Assembly: GCA_030015575.1 (NCBI GenBank) | Contig: JASDDO010000001.1 | Location: forward strand, 320,759,595 to 320,823,594 | DNA length: 64,000 bases | Origin: Agapanthus africanus | Taxonomy: Eukaryota > Streptophyta > Magnoliopsida > Asparagales > Amaryllidaceae | Reading direction: 5' to 3' | In this document: positions 1 to 9,750 of the stretch, one piece after another | Layout of the letters: the number at the start of each line of letters is the position of its first letter | Numbering within the stretch: the stretch's first letter is position 1 | Notes under the pieces: generated by a model | What the model was told of the DNA's origin: nothing | Databases searched by the model: none | The model's input: the letters and a program-made list of their open reading frames with translations, nothing else | Translations under genes and position numbers: made by a program

Positions 1-9
1 GGGGCAGTG

Positions 10-37
10 CCCCGTTAGGAAAATTTTCCTAACGGGG
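10..37. repeat. 28-bp perfect palindrome in the Gyp1 LTR
   Basis: Arms of 14 bases (CCCCGTTAGGAAAA and its exact complement) meet with no spacer. Bases 1-13 form a competing small hairpin, GGGGC-AGT-GCCCC, that shares the C run, so two structures exclude each other. Function unknown. Confidence 0.9.
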
Positions 38-125
38 GTGTATTTTGAGTGTGGGATAGTATGGGAAAAAGTAGGGTGAGGAGCATCTTAAAGACGCTAG
101 GGAGCTAGGCGCTCGGGCGCTAGAG

Positions 126-260
126 CCTCACGTGCCCGGCACGTAGACGCTGGGCGCTTAGGCGCTAACTCCTCATGTGCCCGGCACGTGGGTGTTGGGC
201 GCTTGTGCACTAGCACCTCACGTGCCCGGCATGTGGGCGCTGGGCACGTGGGCGTTGAGC
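126..260. repeat. 45-bp tandem repeat with G-box cores
   Basis: Three copies start at 126, 171 and 216 with CCTCAYGTGCCCGGCA. Each carries CACGTG or a near match, the G-box core recognised by plant bZIP and bHLH factors. In the LTR this could be a promoter or enhancer array, but that is inference. Confidence 0.75.
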
Positions 261-306
261 GCTTGGGTGCCGGCGGTAAGATTGGGGGCTTTTAGCCCCC
301 AAAATA

Positions 307-437
307 GGAGTTAAATTTCGAAAGAGGATTTTGAGTGGAGTTAAACTCCAAAAGATTTAGATTTGGAGTTAAACTCCTAAATGATCGGGGTTAGGAGTTA
401 AACTCCTTTGAGGATTTGGGTCTTGGAGTTGAACTCC
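307..437. repeat. Five phased palindromic motifs GGAGTTAAACTCC
   Basis: GGAGTTAAACTCC or a one- to few-base variant begins at 307, 337, 365, 394 and 425, so it recurs every 28-31 bases. The sequence between the motifs is similar but less conserved. Confidence 0.8.
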
Positions 438-1104
438 CCAAAGATCTTCAGAAGTGGTCAAAGGGGACCCCTTTCTTCTCTCTTAAGCCTTGGATCTTTC
501 CCAAAGTAGGATTTTTGGAGATGGGTCTTCTTCTTCCTCTTCTTTGTTGGCTAGATCTTGGAGGAAAGTGGGTGAGATTCAAAATCTCCCCATTTTGAGA
601 TCTGATGGAAGACTGAGTTCCCCTTCAAGGGTTTGATGGTGAAAATCTGTTTATTTTGGGAAAAGGAAGAGTGAAACTCTTGATTTAATTCAAAAGGGAA
701 GGTTTAGAACCTTGAGGAAGGAGAAGGAGGCACAGAACCCTAATTTTTGAGAGAGAGAAAAAATGTTATCGTTGATTTTTTCATCATGTTTCCTTTATAG
801 GCTACACACTTTACATATACCTCCTTGGACTTTGCCAAATGGCACTTGTGCCACCCCATGTCTTATGTGCTTTTTTTTGGCACATAAGCCATGGGTTTAC
901 AAAATTTTGGCTCTCTGCCTACTTTACATATATTTAGTTTTAAAAATTACATTTAGACTAATTTATTACCTCTATTTTGTTATGGAGCTGGCCCCTTCCA
1001 TGCTTGGTCTTGACTTAGGCTTAGGCTTTGGTTCGGGCCCACTTGACTTAGGGATGATCTTGGTTTTGACTTGGTCAACTGGGGTGTAATTTTTGATCCC
1101 AACA

Positions 1105-1120
1105 AAGTGCCCCCATCAAT
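1105..1120 (-). promoter_or_regulatory. Gyp1 polypurine tract
   Basis: On the minus strand this reads ATTGATGGGGGCACTT and ends directly at the LTR start. A purine-rich run here primes plus-strand DNA synthesis in LTR retrotransposons. It is interrupted by a CAC and so is a moderate match. Confidence 0.55.
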
Positions 1121-1209
1121 AAATGCACACCACATATGTGGGTTGTGTGCATGAAATTGATGGATTTTCTTTCTCGTGGAGGTTGACTTGATTTGGTTCC
1201 CGTTTTGAT

Positions 1210-2036
1210 GACGTGGACGGTCGGTTCTTCCCTTTTTGCGACTTGGACGGTCGGTTCTGCCATTTTTGCGACATGGACGGTCGGTTCTGCCTTTTTTGCT
1301 ACTTGGATGGTCGGTTTTACCATTTTTGCTACGTTGACCGTCGGTGCTGCCATTTTTGCGATGTGAACGGTCGGTTCTGCCATTTTAGCGACGTGCATGG
1401 TCGGTTCTGCCCTTTTTGCGACTTAGACGGTCGGTTCTACCATTTTTGCGACGTGGACGGTCGGTGCTACCATTTTAGCTACATGGACGGTCGGTTCTAC
1501 CCTTCTAGCAACTTGGACGGTCGAAGTTGCCATTTTTGCGACTTGGACGGTCGGTTCTGGCCTTTTAGCTACGTGGACGGTCGGTTCTACCATTTTAACG
1601 ACGTGGACGGTCGGTTCTGCCATTTTAGCGATGTGGACGGTCTGTTCTGCCATTTTTGTGACTTGGATGGTCAGTGCTGCCATTTTGGTGACGTGGACGG
1701 TCGGTTCTGCCATTTTAAAGACGTGGACGTCCGGTTTGCCTTTTTTGTGACTTGGATGGTCGGTACTGCCATTTTTGCGACGTGGATGGTCGGTTCTGCC
1801 ATTTTAGCGACGTGGACGGTCGTTTCTGCCCTTTTTGCTACTTGGATGGTCGGTTTTGCCATTTTAGCGACGTGGACGGTCGGTTCTGCACTTTTTGCGA
1901 CTTGGACGGTCAGTGCTGCCATTTTTGCAACGTGGACGATCGGTTCTGCCATTTTAGCGAAGTGGAAGGTCGGTTCTGCCCTTTTGGCGACTTAGACGGT
2001 CGGTGTTGCCATTTTTGCGACGTGGACGGTTGATGA
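1210..2036. repeat. 30-bp minisatellite, about 28 units, in the Gyp1 3' untranslated region
   Basis: The unit is close to GACGTGGACGGTCGGTTC followed by TGCCATTTTAGC. About 28 copies run from 1210 to 2036, most exactly 30 bp, with one 29-bp unit near 1721-1749. Variable positions recur between units (GACGTGG or GACTTGG at the start, TTTTAGC or TTTTTGC at the end), as expected from unequal exchange. Because 30 is a multiple of three, long open frames appear on both strands; these are artefacts of the repeat. The array lies between integrase and the LTR, where Tat-lineage elements are known to carry hypervariable tandem repeats. Confidence 0.95.
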
Positions 2037-2141
2037 CTTTCTCCGCTTCTTACGGTGTCGGGATTTGATTGGACTTGCTCCGCTTTCTGCGGTGTCGGGG
2101 TTGAAGTTGACTTGCTCCGCTTCTTGCGGTGTCGGGGTTGA
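2033..2141. repeat. Three copies of a 36-38-bp repeat
   Basis: CTCCGCTT followed by CTGCGGTGTCGGG recurs at 2041, 2079 and 2115. It directly abuts the 30-bp minisatellite but is unrelated in sequence, so the 3' untranslated region holds several independent tandem families. Confidence 0.75.
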
Positions 2142-2329
2142 TTTGTTTGATTTGATTTGTTTTGGAAGTTCCCTACATATCCAGCGGGACTTTCGAGCTT
2201 AGAAGTGCTGCCGGGTGGGACTTTGATTTGATCTATTTGATTTCTTCCTTATTTGGCGGGATTTTTGAGTTTGAGAGGAACTTGTAATTTGGATTTTGTT
2301 TGGCATCAGCATTGCTGCACTAGAATAAT

Positions 2330-2520
2330 GCCAGGAGCAACTCATCATTTGCTCTGGGAGCACTTGGGATTTGTTTTTTGGCTCCGCTTCAACACTGCTA
2401 ACACTGAAGCTTAGTGCCTGGAGCAACTCATCATTTGCCTTTGGGAAGACTTGGGATATAGGTTTTGGGTCGGTATCAACATCGCTAACAGTGAAGCAAT
2501 GCCAGGAGCGACTCATCATT
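2330..2520. repeat. Three copies of an 85-86-bp repeat
   Basis: GCCAGGAGCAACTCATCATT or a close variant begins at 2330, 2416 and 2501. The third copy is partial. Confidence 0.8.
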
Positions 2521-3045
2521 TTCCATTGCCTGTTGGTGAGCGATAGCTTAGGAGATAGGTTTAGATCTCTATCACCTAAGGCTTTTAAATTTTATGAGCC
2601 GTAAGGGTCTCATAAAAGCATTTTCTCCGTACGAGTCGAGAGGATTTCGCAGGTGAATGTTCTCCTTAGGAATCGTGAGGATTCCTAAGTGTGTTGCTCC
2701 TTTGTGAGTTGTAAGGATCTCACGCAGGGATTTTCTCCTCATAAGGTCGAGAGGACTTTGTGAGTGTATTTTATCTCTTTTCACGTGTTTGCGCCCTTTC
2801 GGGTTTTCACAAACTCGCCGGTAGTCCTGCTGTTTTTACTCACGGAGGCCTTTCGGGTTTTCATCCGTGCCCGTTTTTCTTGTGGACATACCGTTTTTTT
2901 TCTCTTTCCGCTGGTGGGACTTTAAAAGTAGTCTCGCCGGCAGGACTTAGGAGAGATAAGGGTCATTTACGCCCATGGATTGTATACGGTTTTACAGGAT
3001 GTATGATCCAAACCGTAGGGCCAGTGTGCTCAATTCGTCAGCGAC
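2521..3045 (-). other. Rest of the Gyp1 3' untranslated region
   Basis: No gene is visible. Loosely repeated segments with the pattern 'gtcgagagga...tttctcc' occur at about 2630-2790, and two short repeats of CTTTCGGGTTTTCA lie at about 2797 and 2850. The region ends at the stop codon of the integrase frame. Confidence 0.5.
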
Positions 3046-4329
3046 TTAGAGCATGCACTTATAGTATTTCTTGAGATATCGGCTATTGATGGGTGGCTTA
3101 GGCCTTTCTCCCTCGGCACTTATTAGTTGGTAGGATCCTCCATCGAACACTTTCTCGATGACGTATGGTCCTTCCCAGTTTGGCTCGAATTTTCTTTTGG
3201 CATGTCGATTGGGGATGATCGGCCTTTTGAGGACCAACACCAATTCGCTTTTCTTGAAAGCTCGGAGACGGGTCATCTTGTCATAGGCCCGTGACATTTG
3301 GGCTCGGTATAGTTCCAGATTTTGCTGCACCGCGAGCCTCCTTTCTTCAAAGGCGTCAAGCACTTCGAGCTGAAGGAGGGCGTTTTTCTCCTCCGTCAAC
3401 TCGTGTTGGACGGCCATTCTTAGGCTTGGAACTTCGACTTCGAGCGGGAGGATTACTTCCACTCCGAAGAGTAGTGAGTATGAATTGGACTAAGTTAGAG
3501 TGCGGTGTGTGGTACGATATGCCCACAACGCCTCATGAAATTTAAGATTCCAGTCTTTCTTGTTGGCTAAAGCATTTTTCCTCAGGAGTTTGCATAGAGT
3601 TTTATTGAAGGCTTCGGCTAGCCCATTGGCCCTTAGATTATAGATAGAGGAATATCTCCAGTCTATCTTGTGCTATGTAGCAAACCTTGAGATTTTGAAG
3701 CTCTTGAAAGAAGGCCCATTGTCAGAAATGATCCTTCTTGGTGTACCGAAGCGGTATAGAATATCATGTCTGAAGAACGTCAGAATATCTTCTGTTTTGA
3801 CTTCTTTTAGCGGGACAGCTTCAGCCTATCTGGAGAAGTAGTCTGTCGCAGCCAATATGAACCGGTGGCCTTTGGATGATGGAGGATCAATTGGGCCAAC
3901 TATGTTGGTGCCCCAAACATCGAAAGGCCACGACGCCACCGTAGGATGCAACGGATTGGGATGCTTGTGAATGAAATCACCGTGAATTCGACAGAGATGT
4001 CATTTCTTTGCATGCTCTTCACAATCCCTTATCATGGTGGGCCAGTAATATCCAAGCCGTTTGATCTGAAGCCGCATTTTGGGGCCGGACTGGTGAGCCC
4101 CGCAGATGCCCGAATGAACTTCATTCATGACTTTTTGAGCTTCGACCGATGACAGACATCTGAGCCAGAGTTGATCATATGATCTGCGGTATAGCGTATT
4201 ATTTACAAACACGTATCGAAGAGCTCTCTTCTTCAGCTGAATCCTTGTAGATTTTCCTTCGGGAAGCTTGTCGTATCGGAGGTACCCTATGAAGGGCTCT
4301 CCCGAATCGGGCTCCTCTTGAATGATCAT
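3046..4329 (-). pseudogene. pol: Gyp1 integrase remnant
   Basis: Integrase inserts the retrotransposon DNA into the genome. Reading right to left, the zinc-binding HHCC region (about 4250-4000) includes EVHSGICGAH and GYYWPTMIRDCEEHAKK. The next Cys codon has become a stop (TGA, 4000-4002). The catalytic core (about 3980-3500) shows ISDNGPSFK and GLAEAFNKTL, but the first Asp region reads VWGTN, so that acidic residue looks lost. A Trp codon is TAG at 3826-3828, and a frameshift lies near 3480. The C-terminal part (3462-3046) is open and holds the GPY/F motif as WEGPYVIEKV, with no chromodomain after it, consistent with Tat. The gene is dead. Confidence 0.85.
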
Positions 4330-4626
4330 AACTTCTTCGGCAGGATTGCTCTTTTGTTCTGCGCTTTCCTCCTCTCATAAAGAGACTGGGGGCAAAATTT
4401 GCCAGCTTCTGACTGTTATCAGAATTTCATCCATATCGGGATCAGCCAGCTCTTTGGCTAAGCGAGCGAGTACATCAGCTTTTCCATTCAACGTTATAGG
4501 GACTCTCAATAGTTCAATGTGAGTGAACCGTTTCATGAGTTCCACCACTCAGCTTCTATATCGAGCTAACTCGGGTTTGTATATCTTATAGTCGTCGCTT
4601 ACTTGGTTGACGACAAGCTGGGAGTC
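4330..4626 (-). pseudogene. pol: Gyp1 archaeal-type RNase H, C-terminal half
   Basis: The minus strand encodes GDSQLVVNQ followed by KPELARYRS and KRFTHIELLRVP, then LNGKADVLARLA, typical of the second, archaeal-type RNase H of Tat elements. The N-terminal half is at 14233-14617; CopA separates the two. Removing CopA and one TSD copy brings LRLRVYG next to DSQLVVNQ, as in the intact domain. Stops after RYRS and after ILPPVSL show decay apart from the insertion. Confidence 0.85.
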
Positions 4627-4631
4627 ACCGT
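4627..4631. repeat. CopA target-site duplication, left copy (ACCGT)
   Basis: ACCGT here is matched exactly by 14228-14232 on the other side of CopA. A 5-bp duplication is the usual size for copia elements. Confidence 0.95.
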
Positions 4632-6751
4632 TGTAAGTCTACGCTAGCGCCCTGGCCGTCTACAGACGCCAAATGCGGAACAAAAACTTTTAAACTGGCG
4701 CTATCGTATACTTTAACCCGGATCTGCCATTATTACTAAACTAACAAACTGTAAAGAGTGTAGAAAGGTTATACCGAACGATCCGAGTCCTTCGTTCTTT
4801 AACCATCATCCCACGCTCCGTTGCGGCTGCTCCGATCTCGTCGATCTCCGATATCCTCGTCGAGGTGACACCACATCACCGATTCTTTAAACGGGCTCCC
4901 GCCACTGGCTCGAGGCAACTCGATCGTCAAGTTTGCTAGAAGAGACGACCAAGATTGATGTAGAGAATGAGTAGATGACTTTGTCTCACTTCGTCCAAAA
5001 CCGTGGACGATCGGTTAATGAAGTTGCCGTGGAAATCGGGTGATGGAATGAAATGAACTGTAAAATTCCATACACCCCGAATACTATCATAATCTTTTCT
5101 AACCAAAATGAAACATCAAGTGAAGTGAGGAGGAGAGAGAGGGCCGGCCATTTTATATGATGGAGGGAGGTGACCGTAGGAGCAAGAGAGTAAGCTTAAG
5201 CAAAATATCATATGTGAACACAAACTAAATATCTTGCATAAAGATCTTAAGCAAAACAAGAATGTAATGAAATCAAAGCATGAGTCACTTAGCCTTGTCA
5301 CAAATTCTAGAACCTTCTAGAACCTTCTAGAAGCACGACTCACTCTCATCCAAGAAAAGATAAATCCGCCTTTAACCAAATGTTAAAAGACGGCTGATAG
5401 AAAACTGGAAACTGGCAACTTCCAAAAGTGATCCTGAAACAACTTTCAGGATAACCCCGAAACTGTATAAATATACCCGCACTTGTATTACGACCGAATA
5501 CAAATGCAACTGAGACAAAGATATTATACCTACTCAATATAATACTCGGATCCGGCTTAAACCAAAGCCGACCAGTATCATCTGCCCGAAAACTGACACG
5601 TGCGTAAACGCACGTGCATTTTCCGAACCCTGCCATAAAACCATACGGCCTCTACAACGTTTCGTCCGAACTTGGGAAACTGTCTGTGGGGGACTCTAAT
5701 GACTCTTCAGTACCGTGGCAGTGGGTTTAACCACAAACCGTCAGCTGCACTAGCTATGCGTAACGGTTGCCCACGGACTGACCTCAAGGGAGACTGATGA
5801 GCGAACTCAAGGGTGGCCGATGAGCTGACACATCCAGAAACCCTACTGAGCCTAACAGTGACAATGTATATACAGTCCGGTCCGTTCGTCAATGAGTATC
5901 GCATATCCGCCTAGGGGGCTAGTAACGTCAGACCCCCAGAAGCAGTATAAGTCGTGTCGGAGTGAAGCCCAATAACACCCTGAGATACTACTGGAGTACC
6001 TACCAGTAAATCTCCTGCCACGGCCGTGGGCTATATGTAATGGCTCTCCTAGACACAGCACGATCTCGCCCCCAATACCGGGAGAGACGAATCCCCTGCC
6101 GATCCGCTCACGTGCCTCCATATGGCTCGGGACTGTACCCAAAAGCTACCTGTTTGCATGATTCCTTTGAGCCGTGGTAGGGTAGAAATCAAAGCACAGT
6201 GGGAACTCACACGAGACAAATGATGACCTCAGGTCGATGAACTAACCTGTACACATGTCACCAGGGAACTGCTATCTGACGATAGGTATAGTACTAACTA
6301 GCAGATTCCCGGCGAGTCCTGTCCGGTGTACTCATAACCCAATGAGCACCTGTATACATCTTAGGTGATCCAACTGACACCAGTGGCTTGTGAGACCGGC
6401 CACCGCCCCTCGTCGGGGTCTCGACTGTATACACTAGTCTACTCCGGAGTATCGATGCCCTGTCTCGAAACTCCCACGACTAGGGACCACAATTAAGGAT
6501 ATGCATATAAACTACCCAACTCTCACGTATATGATCGCCATCATACTGTTGGTAGTAAAGCAAGATCCTAAGGGCTCTATCAAAGTGTAACATGCAATCA
6601 GTCACCTGAACATGTACACGACTGATAAAGGCAAACCAGATAGCATACTATCATTTCGAGTAAGACTGTCCTACCGGGATAGGTCCTCCGCAATCATTGC
6701 AATCACGTACCTGCGATCCAATAATTGACTATGAGGGCACTATCTCCAACA
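4632..6751 (-). repeat. CopA 3' LTR (2,120 bp)
   Basis: On the element strand it begins TGTTGGAGATAGTGCC and ends GACTTACA. It has the same length as the 5' LTR at 12108-14227. A TATA-like stretch (minus strand TATATTTATA, about 5466-5478) may be the promoter. It contains the conserved 'TCTCTCCCGGTATTGGG' block (about 6070-6095) and the 12-bp palindrome CCACGGCCGTGG (6018-6029). Confidence 0.95.
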
Positions 6752-6763
6752 ATCTCCCACTTG
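6752..6763 (-). promoter_or_regulatory. CopA polypurine tract
   Basis: The minus strand reads AAGTGGGAGAT directly before the LTR start, the standard copia plus-strand primer. The same tract is present next to the 3' LTR of every copia element here. Confidence 0.9.
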
Positions 6764-9750
6764 TACTCAAGGCTAATTATTGCAACGTCGACTACTCACA
6801 GCCCGTATGAAACCGAACATCCAACTCCTCTACTAATCAGTTTCACAAAGCCCGTTTGTAAAACTATTGTGTTCGAGAAATAGCCTCATTGAGTGGATCC
6901 GCCTATAAGTATCTTTCTATATCTATCTTAATCTCAAGTTCGCGGAGAAAGCCATCTCCCGAATTGAGTAGTACCTGTCTTAGAATATGTCTGGATATCT
7001 GATGGGACCTTAGTTTATAAATGAACTCCATATCCAAACTTCTTAGACTGTATGGATCACTGAACCTAATCAGTATCCGGCACCAAGCCACCCACAGTAT
7101 CCTCTGGAACCACCTGTCCATAATACTGTCCCTCGTCAGAGGGAAAACTAAAAACTCTGACAATCACTCTGTCATCCATGTCACCTTTGAAGCCTGGAAT
7201 GATAACCGTCTCCCGAAAGAGGCTGCCGTTATCAAATCCGTAGAACATGTACTAATGTTCTAAAACTGCTTCCTTATGTTTCTCCAGGATTGGATTAATA
7301 CAAACTTATTGCATCTAGTGCAAAAACAACATTTGGTGCGGTACTTGACATCTCATGATTGACTCAATTGCCTAAGCAAGTGATCTGCCAATCTTGCACA
7401 TCCCTCTCCCCTTTAGTCTATACGACACCTTTAGAGAGGGTGACTCCATCACCTGCAGGTACACCACCATGCTAGGAGTCAACTATTCCAAAAACCATTA
7501 GAATATCTGTCAAAGTACCCACATTGGGAAAATACCCAAATCCAGATCTAAAACCATAGATCTAGAAACCAGAATGTCAAATATTATATCCATATCCTGT
7601 CTGGAGAAACAACTGTGTGACGACCACAATACAACCGATCGTAGTATAGGAATTTTACTTCCTACTCTGTGTATGTCATCCTGATACCATGACATCACAC
7701 CCTACTACCTTCTTAACTGATCCATCCCCTATTCTGATTGAAGTCAAACCCATGACTGTCACATCAAAATTAGATGATTTATCTCCGCTAAAACTGCTCA
7801 AGTCTATAAATAGATATAAGCATCTTGCCCACTATGCTTCCGCTGCTCCCACTGACTACGACAACCCTCCTACCGGGTCTCATAGCCTGGAACAACAGTA
7901 GTGTCAAGTCTTGGTAGATAAGAACCTCCCTGTCACCGTCCTTGAGGCTACTGAAGTACCTCTCGGTTTTCTGAGGTTACCTACCATATCTGCGGAGTGG
8001 CTATTGGAATGTCAAATCTGATTGAATATATAGGTCCTATTAAATTTTCCGTAATCGTTTGCGGTTCTGGAATCACTTCCAGTTCTACCATACTCCCACT
8101 ACTGTTTTCTGAAAAAGATCCATTTTACTAAAACTGTGGCGAGTCAAGAACAATATCACTATTGATCTTCCAAATGGTAGAATATCAACCCTCGTCATAG
8201 CCAGGGTCAACCCACAAACAGCCATTACAGAAACATGCCCTGAGTTATCCAGAGTCTGGTTTTAAGCATAAGCTGGACAACTCCCCATACCTTAATTTCT
8301 TTTAAGGTACGATCCATTCTATATCCAATACAGAAACTTTGGCACTTATTTAATTGGAACCATATTCAAATCATGCAGCTGTCTCCAGTGCATATCAACT
8401 TAATGGAAAGAGGCTAATCAGCATTACTCAACTTAGGGAACCATCCAATTATGAGTAACCTGAAAGAGAAACACGTTTCTCAAAACCATCACTATCATCT
8501 GAATACCAATCACAAGAATCTACATCTTCGATCTCTTTGAAGAATCCCGATACTTGTGATACCTGGTTCTCTACTTTATTCTTATACCCACAACTTCTCA
8601 AAACTTAGACCTTGTATTTCTACGAAACACTCGTCTAAATACTAGAGAAGTTATAAGTAAACAGAACATAGTACGAGGACCTACCCCTTTATCCTGATGG
8701 ACACTGGACAACATACAATACTCTGTATAAGTCCGCTGAGTTGAACAACTCATAACCTGTGCGTTGTAGGTGGAAAACTGTACCCTGGCGATTTCCTCAA
8801 ATATCACCAATTACAACGAATTCCGATATAATGAGGATGATCACCTAATTCCCAATATCTTACTCCCACTCATCATCTGTAAAACCATACAGATATGAGA
8901 ATGAAACCTGGTAAATACATACCCTTGGAGTAAGTGTCTAATCGGGAAAACAGTTTTTCCTTTAACAATGCACTGAAACATGAAAATGTTTCGTAGGGGT
9001 ATCCTGGTATTCATAGTAATGCCTCTTCCATAATCCAATTCATGACTTCAACCGTATATTTTATTGCCATCTCTCCAAATCACTTTATTTGTCTTTAGTC
9101 GTTACCTTCTGTACACCATCGTTAGGCTAAATGGTTTTCTTCCTTCCCTACCGTTCGGCACCAGCCTATGGTTTGGAAGAAGACTATCCAGTAAGCATAA
9201 TAGGTGTACCCTCCTAAACCAAGGAGTACTCGCATCTCGAGAGAAGGTGATGATAAAAGAAAACTAAATAATACCTTATTCTTTTAAAGGTGAAATAGGA
9301 GTGGCGAAGAAGTACACGGTTTTGGTCGTGAATGATATCAGTCGCAATTTACTTTGCCCTCTTTCTAATCCCTTCATTTTGTCTTTACATATTGCCTTCT
9401 GCACACCCTACTTAGGCTAATTGGTTTTCTTCATTCCCTACCTTTCGGCACCTGCCTATGGTTTGGAATAAGACTATCCAATAAGCGTAATAGGTGTACT
9501 CTCCTAAACCAAGGAGCCCTCGCAGCCTGAGAGAAGGTGATAATAAAAGACAACTGAATAATCCAATTCCATTTCTCCTGAACCTGGATCCATCCTCGAA
9601 GAAGTCCCTTTGAGTTCGTATATAACCATACGATGGATCTATCCAATGGAAGTGGATATCCGTAGTAAAACGGGTGTTCTGAGAAATGCAAAGGGTAAAA
9701 GAAGGAGTGGTAATGACTTATGCAACATAGACAATCCAAAAGCCAGTATT
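6764..9750 (-). pseudogene. CopA interior: decayed copia pol remnants, no open frame
   Basis: Compared with intact copia pol, only fragments remain: near 6890-6990 the end of RNase H ('gagtggatccgcc' and 'agaatatgtctggat' blocks), near 7600-7760 a scrambled copy of the region around the reverse transcriptase YVDD, and near 8040-8110 the linker before reverse transcriptase. Stops and indels occur every few dozen codons in all frames. Matching decay appears in CopD (25600-28000), so it predates the spread of the family. No new coding sequence is recognisable. Confidence 0.7.
9121..9570 (-). repeat. CopA internal tandem duplication, period 290 bp
   Basis: The block starting GGCTAA-TGGTTTTCTTC at about 9124 returns at about 9414 with moderate divergence, including a shared CGGCACC-GCCTATGGTTTGG. 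CopD has the same duplication with a longer period. It occupies the place of gag in the autonomous element. Confidence 0.8.

Larger units (their letters stand above)
1..1104 (-). repeat. Gyp1 3' LTR, left end outside or undefined
   Basis: The right border is set at 1104. On the minus strand the sequence TGTTGGGATC starts there, directly after the purine-rich tract ATTGATGGGGGCACTT. No second copy of this LTR lies in the window and no clear CA end is visible, so the left limit is unknown. The LTR is unusual in holding three kinds of short palindromic or tandem repeats in its first 440 bases, listed separately. Its 600-1100 part is AT-rich with no recognisable gene. Confidence 0.6.

Noticed and set aside
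1213..1995. A 260-codon open frame and two on the other strand in the minisatellite
   Set aside because: The frames exist because the repeat unit is 30 bp and has no stop in several frames. The peptides are pure repeats on both strands, with no gene context.
1210..2036. CRISPR-like array
   Set aside because: There are no unique spacers; units are contiguous and drift gradually. It is a minisatellite in a plant retrotransposon.
5346..5636. Frames of about 96 codons in the CopA LTR (also at 12822)
   Set aside because: Duplicated with the LTR; no domain and no counterpart in the CopD LTR.
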